A DNA stretch of 64,000 bases from Hahella sp. CCB-MM4 (GTDB lineage Bacteria > Pseudomonadota > Gammaproteobacteria > Pseudomonadales > Oleiphilaceae). Each line of letters begins with the position of its first letter. Position 1 is the stretch's first letter. Below the pieces are notes generated by a model. That model was not told where the DNA came from. It worked only from the letters and a program-made list of their open reading frames with translations, and searched no databases. The stretch spans positions 682,001-746,000 of the forward strand of contig NZ_MRYI01000002.1 in assembly GCF_002260525.1 (NCBI RefSeq), read 5' to 3'. Positions 60,089-64,000 of the stretch are shown here, one piece after another. The position numbers were made by a program, and so were the translations under genes.

Positions 60089-61279
60089 CTACCTGCCAGA
60101 GTTATCCATTGTCTGGGCGCTTTTTCCATTCATGGCTTTCCCAGACATCGCTTTCCCTGTAATGGTAACCAGATCATTCATCAATCCTTCCAGTCCTCCG
60201 TATACCGTCAGATGACCGATGCGATCCGCGACTTTTTCCAACGCCTCAAGTTCCTTCAAGCGCAGTAACACAGGATTTCCTTCCATCATTTTGGCTGTGT
60301 TATGCAAAGATCTAGTCGCTGCCGTTTCTTCTCGACGGCGGATCAGATTCGCTTCTGCCGTTTTCTGAGCCTGTACCACTTGGTTCAGGATTTCCTTCAT
60401 CTCTCCAGGCAGGATGATGTCTTTGACACCCACCTGTTCCAGTTCAAAGCCCATCTCCAGAAGCGGCTCAGCGACCGCCTTGCTGATGGATTTAGCGATG
60501 GCGTTTTTATCTGCCAAAAGCTCATCCAGGGTACGTGTACCAATCGCTTCTCTTAATGCCAGCTGTAAGCGGCGGTAAACATAGTCACCAGGATTCTTCA
60601 CCTTTGAAACCGCTGCAACGGCATCCTTGAAGCGATAGGCGGCATTCAGGTTAAGGCGCAGGCTCACACGATCCTTGGTGAGAATTTCCTGTCCAGACAC
60701 TTCCACACTTTGCCACTTCATTTCAATAACCTGGGTGGTCAATTCACGATTGAATGTCCAGTATCCGTAGCGGCCTGCTTTCAGGGTTTCTTTCAGCTCA
60801 CCATCCACGTACAGCAACCCTACTGACTGGTCAGGAACCGTGATTTTTACCCAGGCTCTGCGATTACCGACGGTATCCAGGCCCAGACGGTCCAATTGAG
60901 ACAATAACGTGGACGTTAACCGATATTGCTCAGCGATATTGATCATCTCCACCGTCACATCGGTCGCGGTTTTCCAGGTCACCAACCTGGCTCCAGGTTC
61001 CAAAAGGCTTTTGATCTGCCCATCCCGACGAACAATCCCCACTTCATCCTGGCCGACCATGATCACGTCAACTTCATTGCGAAAGGTTTCGAGGGTCAGC
61101 AACACATCCAGTTTTGAGTGCTGAACTGCCACATCTTTCAGCGAAAAGGTTTCCGCCTGATAGCGCTTGTTGGCTCCCCAAAAACGATAGCGTCCGGCGC
61201 TTAATACCTGGACCAGATGGCGGTCCCGGTACAACAAAACTTTTTCATCATCAGCTACATCGATTTTTTGCCAAAACAT
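60089..61279 (-). CDS. Slipin (SPFH/band-7) protein of the RtcR operon
   Basis: 396 residues, SPFH/band-7 domain (about 150-325), with a duplicated N-terminal beta region (AGRYRFWG and AGRYGYWT). No strong N-terminal membrane helix is seen, unlike YbbK-type slipins. The VGVKDIILPGEMKEILNQVVQAQKTAEANLIRRREETAATRS stretch is the typical coiled-coil end of the domain. Slipins with this layout recur in RtcR-regulated RNA-repair loci. GGAGAAG precedes the ATG. The C-terminus ends in a 5-residue repeat GKAMS/GKAMN/GKSAQ (60113-60157, 15-nt period). Confidence 0.85.
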   Translation of the reverse strand: MFWQKIDVADDEKVLLYRDRHLVQVLSAGRYRFWGANKRYQAETFSLKDVAVQHSKLDVLLTLETFRNEVDVIMVGQDEVGIVRRDGQIKSLLEPGARLVTWKTATDVTVEMINIAEQYRLTSTLLSQLDRLGLDTVGNRRAWVKITVPDQSVGLLYVDGELKETLKAGRYGYWTFNRELTTQVIEMKWQSVEVSGQEILTKDRVSLRLNLNAAYRFKDAVAAVSKVKNPGDYVYRRLQLALREAIGTRTLDELLADKNAIAKSISKAVAEPLLEMGFELEQVGVKDIILPGEMKEILNQVVQAQKTAEANLIRRREETAATRSLHNTAKMMEGNPVLLRLKELEALEKVADRIGHLTVYGGLEGLMNDLVTITGKAMSGKAMNGKSAQTMDNSGR

Positions 61280-61386
61280 CTTACTTCTCCTTGGCTGTCC
61301 TAATTACATTCTTCTGTCCCAATAACACCTGAGCTGCCTGATATGCAGCACTGCTGTTTAAGGACCTGCGAGGGGAGACTGGTTTA

Positions 61387-61454
61387 CCTGCCAGGGACAT
61401 GACCAATTCACCCTGAATTCAATCCTTCCCTGGTTTGAACATGTCACGGGCAGG
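61387..61454 (-). ncRNA. Long imperfect hairpin in the slipin leader
   Basis: CCTGCC (61387-61392) and GACATG (61396-61401) pair with CATGTC (61440-61445) and GGCAGG (61449-61454), with a symmetric 3-nt internal loop and a 38-nt apical region in which ACCA and TGGT also pair. It lies about 110 nt upstream of the slipin start. Closed-stem-with-large-loop geometry recalls Y RNAs, but no Ro protein gene is present. Confidence 0.4.
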
Positions 61455-61535
61455 CGCCCACAATCTCTCGACTCACAGGTTTTGTATGCCTGATTCCTGC
61501 CGACAGCCTGACTGACAGAAATCTTCATACCGGTT

Positions 61536-61549
61536 TGGGCCGAAGCCCA
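61536..61549 (-). ncRNA. UUCG-tetraloop hairpin
   Basis: On the minus strand: TGGGC, TTCG, GCCCA, a very stable hairpin directly after the tRNA-3'-half-like element. No T-tract follows. It could protect or define the 3' end of the processed RNA. Confidence 0.5.
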
Positions 61550-61555
61550 CTTTCA

Positions 61556-61590
61556 TGTTAAGAGAGGAGTCGAACCTCAACCTTTCGGTT
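61556..61590 (-). ncRNA. tRNA-3'-half-like element beside the tRNA
   Basis: On the minus strand: AACC-GAAA-GGTT (GNRA hairpin), then GAGG-TTCGACT-CCTC (a T-arm with four pairs and a canonical loop), then TCTTAACA. The order T-arm plus 7-8-nt acceptor-like strand copies the end of the neighbouring tRNA (T-arm then TCAAACA). No D-arm or anticodon arm is present, so it is a tRNA remnant or a mimic. Confidence 0.45.
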
Positions 61591-61595
61591 TACCG

Positions 61596-61671
61596 TGGCT
61601 GTTTGAGTGGGATTCGAACCCACTACCAATTGATTCTCAGTCAACTGCTCTACCCGATGAGCTATCAAACA
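61596..61671 (-). tRNA. Type I tRNA with GAG anticodon and encoded CCA
   Basis: 76-nt complete cloverleaf on the minus strand. Acceptor TGTTTGA / TCAAACA (7 perfect pairs), linker TA, D-stem GCTC/GAGC with loop ATCGGGTA, anticodon stem GTTGA/TCAAT with loop CTGAGAA (anticodon GAG), 5-nt variable loop TGGTA, T-arm GTGGG-TTCGAAT-CCCAC, discriminator G, CCA. GAG reads leucine CUC/CUU, yet bacterial leucine tRNAs have a long variable arm and discriminator A, both absent here. It is therefore not a normal tRNA-Leu. It lies in the predicted leader of the slipin operon, transcribed with it from the sigma54-type promoter. Confidence 0.85.
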
Positions 61672-61745
61672 CATGAATGTCCCGGATGTCCGTTTCGGCG
61701 CACCCAGCGGCTCTGTCGGTACATCCCAACCCAGCGGGAGGATGC

Positions 61746-61771
61746 CAGCCTGATCTTCAGAATCAGCGCTG
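61746..61771 (-). ncRNA. Hairpin just after the predicted sigma54 start
   Basis: CAGC and CTGAT pair with ATCAG and GCTG (9 pairs, one bulged base) around a 7-nt loop. It falls within the first 50 nt of the predicted transcript. An arm of this size resembles an anticodon arm, but no cloverleaf surrounds it. Confidence 0.4.
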
Positions 61772-61800
61772 CTGCCAGATACCACATTCCCTTTTTCTAT

Positions 61801-61817
61801 TTCATGGTGCGTGCCAA
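61801..61817 (-). promoter_or_regulatory. Candidate sigma54 (-24/-12) promoter of the slipin operon
   Basis: On the minus strand: TTGGCACG, four bases, ATGAA. The -24 half is a perfect match to TTGGCACG; the -12 half has TG but lacks the C of TTGCA. It is positioned between rtcR and the tRNA, as expected for a promoter activated by RtcR, which is a sigma54 enhancer-binding protein. Predicted start near 61790. Confidence 0.6.
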
Positions 61818-61898
61818 TTGTCTGAAGTTATTCAAAGAAAATATTTATCTATTTGATTTATATGACTTTATTAAACAAAGGCTGTAATAAACATACAT

Positions 61899-61927
61899 TT
61901 GACCCAAGCCCGACACCTATCGATAAT
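61899..61927 (+). promoter_or_regulatory. Sigma70 promoter of rtcR
   Basis: TTGACC (61899-61904), 17-nt spacer, GATAAT (61922-61927). The predicted start near 61934 gives a 30-nt leader before the ATG at 61964. It also argues against a start for rtcR at 61853. Confidence 0.7.
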
Positions 61928-61963
61928 GATCAAATTCAATCACCAGTTATCTTTTTGGATCAT

Positions 61964-63553
61964 ATGAAAACAGTTGTGATAGGCCTGCTCGGCACGGTAA
62001 TGGACAAACGCGGAAAAGGCGTTAAAAGATGGAATTCCTGGCGCCCCACGATAGGCATATTTATGCAGGATGATCTGCTGGTCGATCGGGTAGAGCTCCT
62101 GCATGACGATCGGGATGAACGTCTGGCTAACAATGTGGGGGCTGACATTGAATCCCTTTCGCCGGACACTGAGGTTGGCCTGCATCGCATCAAGTTCAAA
62201 GATCCGTGGGATTTCGAACATGTGTACAGCACACTGTTGGATTTTGTCGAACGCTATCCGTTCAAGCCGGAGGAAGAGCGCTACCTGATCCATATCACCA
62301 CCGGAACACACGTGGCACAGATCTGTTGGTTCCTATTATGCGAAGCCAACTATATTCCGGGAGCTCTACTGCAGACATCTCCGGGGCGGGGAGATAAGTC
62401 CGTTGCCGGCAACTATCATATTATCGATCTGGACCTTTCCAAATATGACGCTATCAGCTCCCGCTTTAAGCGCCAGCAACTGGAAGGCACCGAATTCCTG
62501 AAATCCGGTATTGCCACTCGAAATAGTCGTTTCAACAGCATGATTCAGCAGATCGAAAGGGTGGCCATTCGCTCCCCTGCACCGATTCTAATTACCGGCC
62601 CAACAGGAGCTGGCAAGTCCCAATTGGCAAGGAAGATCTATGAACTGAAAAATATGCGTGGGCTGGTTCAGGGGGAGTTCGTCGCCGTGAATTGCGCCAC
62701 ATTACGGGGAGACAGTGCCATGTCAGCGCTGTTCGGCCATAGTCGTGGCGCTTTTACAGGCGCACAAAGTGCCCGCAAAGGCCTGCTGACAAAAGCCCAT
62801 CAGGGACTCCTGTTTCTGGATGAGATCGGAGAGCTCGGTCTTGACGAACAAGCCATGCTGCTTCACGCCATCGAAGAAAAAACCTTTTATCCCGTTGGTT
62901 CCGACAACCCTGTTCTCAGCGATTTTCAGCTGATCGCCGGCACTAATCGAGACCTGCAAAAGCAGGTTCAGGAAGGCAGTTTTCGTGAAGACCTTTTGGC
63001 CCGCATCAATCTCTGGAGTTACCAGCTTCCCGGCCTGAAAGACCGCAGAGAAGACATCGAACCCAACCTGGAATTCGAACTACAGAAAGCAGAGCAGCAA
63101 TTGAGTCACAAAGTCAGTTTCAATAAGACGGCAAGAGAGCGGTTTCTGGCTTTTGCCAATCAACCGGATTCCTTATGGTCGGGTAATTTCCGCGACCTCA
63201 ATGCGGCGGTACAACGCATGGCAACACTGTCTGACGGCGGCCGTATCAATGAAACCACCGTAAAGGAAGAATGCGAACGCCTGCAACGGTTCTGGCACCA
63301 TACCCAGGCGGCCGGTTCGCTGCCCGCTTTAGAGGAAGTATTAAGCGGAGAACAGATAGAGGACATCGATCTGTTTGACCAGTACCAACTACGCCAGGTT
63401 ATCGCCATCTGCCGGGACAGCCGCACAATGTCCGATGCAGGGCGCCAACTGTTTAACCGCTCAAGGTTAAAGAAGAGCTCCAGCAATGACTCACACAGGC
63501 TACGTCAATACCTGACCAAGTTCGGGTTGAGCTTTGAAGATTTGCAGGATTGA
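61964..63553 (+). CDS. rtcR: RNA repair transcriptional activator RtcR
   Basis: 529 residues. N-terminal CARF sensor domain (about 1-180, with LIHITTGTHVAQICWFLL and NYHIIDLDLSKYDAI as in E. coli RtcR), AAA+ domain (about 185-430: GPTGAGKS at 212-219, GAFTGA at 262-267 that contacts sigma54, LLFLDEIGELGLDEQAML) and a C-terminal DNA-binding region. RtcR is activated by RNA ends or tRNA fragments in the systems studied and turns on RNA-repair operons. Here its target is the divergent tRNA-slipin-nucleotidyltransferase operon; no rtcA or rtcB is adjacent. The start at 61964 fits the family and the promoter. Confidence 0.95.
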   Translation: MKTVVIGLLGTVMDKRGKGVKRWNSWRPTIGIFMQDDLLVDRVELLHDDRDERLANNVGADIESLSPDTEVGLHRIKFKDPWDFEHVYSTLLDFVERYPFKPEEERYLIHITTGTHVAQICWFLLCEANYIPGALLQTSPGRGDKSVAGNYHIIDLDLSKYDAISSRFKRQQLEGTEFLKSGIATRNSRFNSMIQQIERVAIRSPAPILITGPTGAGKSQLARKIYELKNMRGLVQGEFVAVNCATLRGDSAMSALFGHSRGAFTGAQSARKGLLTKAHQGLLFLDEIGELGLDEQAMLLHAIEEKTFYPVGSDNPVLSDFQLIAGTNRDLQKQVQEGSFREDLLARINLWSYQLPGLKDRREDIEPNLEFELQKAEQQLSHKVSFNKTARERFLAFANQPDSLWSGNFRDLNAAVQRMATLSDGGRINETTVKEECERLQRFWHHTQAAGSLPALEEVLSGEQIEDIDLFDQYQLRQVIAICRDSRTMSDAGRQLFNRSRLKKSSSNDSHRLRQYLTKFGLSFEDLQD

Positions 63554-63716
63554 TTCTTGTGCACCGGGCTCCCTGAAAGTGAAACACCGTCTCACCATCA
63601 TGGCCTTTTCGTAATTTGTCACAGCCATGCAACCTTTTAGAATGCTCAAAAAGCATCCAGATTCAATGGATGACGATATCAGCAATATTTTGGGGCAACT
63701 ATTTTTGAGGAAAGCT

Positions 63717-64000
63717 ATGCAACAGTGGATTCAAAAACTCTGGCGGGAAAATAAAACGTTTCTGGCTTTCATCATGCTCATGTTTGTGTTTCGCAGCGCG
63801 GTAGCCGACTGGAATGAAGTTCCCACTGGCTCGATGAAGCCCACCATCGTGGAAGGTGACAGGATCTGGGTGAATAAGATGGCTTACGATATCCGCGTTC
63901 CGTTTACCCATATCTCTCTGTATAAACTGGCCGATCCGGAGCGGGGAGATATCGTGATATTTGACTCAGAGGTGTCGGATAAACGTCTGGTCAAGAGAGT
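63717..64000 (+). CDS. lepB: Signal peptidase I LepB, 3' end missing
   Basis: First 94 codons of signal peptidase I, which cleaves signal peptides at the inner membrane. ATG at 63717 with GAGG 6 nt upstream. One membrane helix (FLAFIMLMFVFRSAVA), then the catalytic Ser in PTGSMKPTIVEGDRIWVNK and the GDIVIFDSEVSDKRLVKR region leading to the catalytic Lys. The frame is open to base 64000. It is short at the N-terminus compared with E. coli LepB, as in many marine genera. Confidence 0.92.
   Translation, partial: MQQWIQKLWRENKTFLAFIMLMFVFRSAVADWNEVPTGSMKPTIVEGDRIWVNKMAYDIRVPFTHISLYKLADPERGDIVIFDSEVSDKRLVKR

Larger units (their letters stand above)
61280..61963. other. Slipin operon leader and rtcR divergent control region
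   Basis: 684 nt with no protein gene. From rtcR outward (minus strand): a sigma70 promoter for rtcR, an AT-rich segment that could hold RtcR activator sites, a sigma54-type promoter, a hairpin, a complete tRNA, a second tRNA-3'-half-like element, a UUCG hairpin and a long imperfect hairpin. The predicted slipin mRNA leader is thus about 510 nt long and full of RNA structure. Confidence 0.7.

Noticed and set aside
61746-61771. Anticodon-arm-like hairpin on the + strand with a TCA triplet (selenocysteine-like)
   Set aside because: No acceptor, D- or T-arm surrounds it; it reads better as a hairpin in the minus-strand leader.
61853-61963. Longer rtcR start 37 codons upstream
   Set aside because: The extra residues have no family match and overlap the rtcR promoter (TTGACC-N17-GATAAT); the ATG at 61964 gives the normal RtcR N-terminus.

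Overview
The window is one 64 kb piece of chromosome of roughly balanced base composition from a Gammaproteobacterium. recCBD in a row, EfpL (YeiP), HspQ, YciH/SUI1, TrhP (YegQ), a DksA-like zinc finger, RND efflux, HD-GYP/PilZ signalling and an ectoine-degradation cluster fit a marine or halotolerant lineage (Oceanospirillales-like). The genus cannot be fixed from the sequence. No rRNA, insertion sequence, prophage or CRISPR array is visible.

Layout. 1-8074: recC (5' end off the window), recB and recD, translationally coupled. 8.2-12.2 kb: a family 3 binding protein, a CHASE/PAS hybrid-free sensor kinase and an unknown tail-anchored protein. 12.2-20.7 kb: pepD, a LysR/pirin divergent pair, efpL, a second kinase whose H-box His is Gln, hspQ, DUF924 and a large unknown protein. 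20.7-27.7 kb: YafY regulator with an ABM-domain protein, DUF3592, LysE exporter/DUF1127 facing a MocR regulator, a YheT-like hydrolase, SUI1 and a flavin reductase. 27.9-33.2 kb: an iron-type cluster (imelysin, di-heme oxidoreductase, imelysin, DUF1513) behind a good Fur box. 33.4-43.9 kb: SLC13 permease, lipoprotein, RND pump with its adaptor, and a PilZ/HD-GYP pair. 44.1-51.9 kb: a binding protein split by a -1 frameshift, a UbiA prenyltransferase, an MBL-fold protein, an Xre regulator, a PLP decarboxylase and a degenerate GIY-YIG-like protein. 52.1-59.2 kb: trhP, then doeB2-doeD-doeA-doeC for ectoine catabolism. 59.2-63.6 kb: an RtcR-controlled RNA-repair-type locus. From 63.7 kb: lepB, running off the end.

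Three things stand out. (1) The RtcR locus: rtcR faces a sigma54-type promoter whose transcript would carry a complete 76-nt tRNA (type I body, GAG anticodon, encoded CCA), a second tRNA-3'-half-like element and other hairpins, then a slipin and a YcgL/RlaP-type nucleotidyltransferase; no RtcA or RtcB is visible here. (2) The interrupted binding-protein gene carries, at exactly the point of frame change, an A-AAA-AAG heptamer in the right phase, a GAGGAGG 13 nt upstream and a hairpin downstream, the arrangement of dnaX-type programmed -1 frameshifting. (3) At least thirteen places carry short degenerate tandem repeats (period 15-23 nt, once 36) with a different sequence at each locus, mostly at gene 3' ends and often including the stop codon. 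In coding regions the periods are multiples of three. This looks like a lineage-wide duplication process rather than a repeat family.
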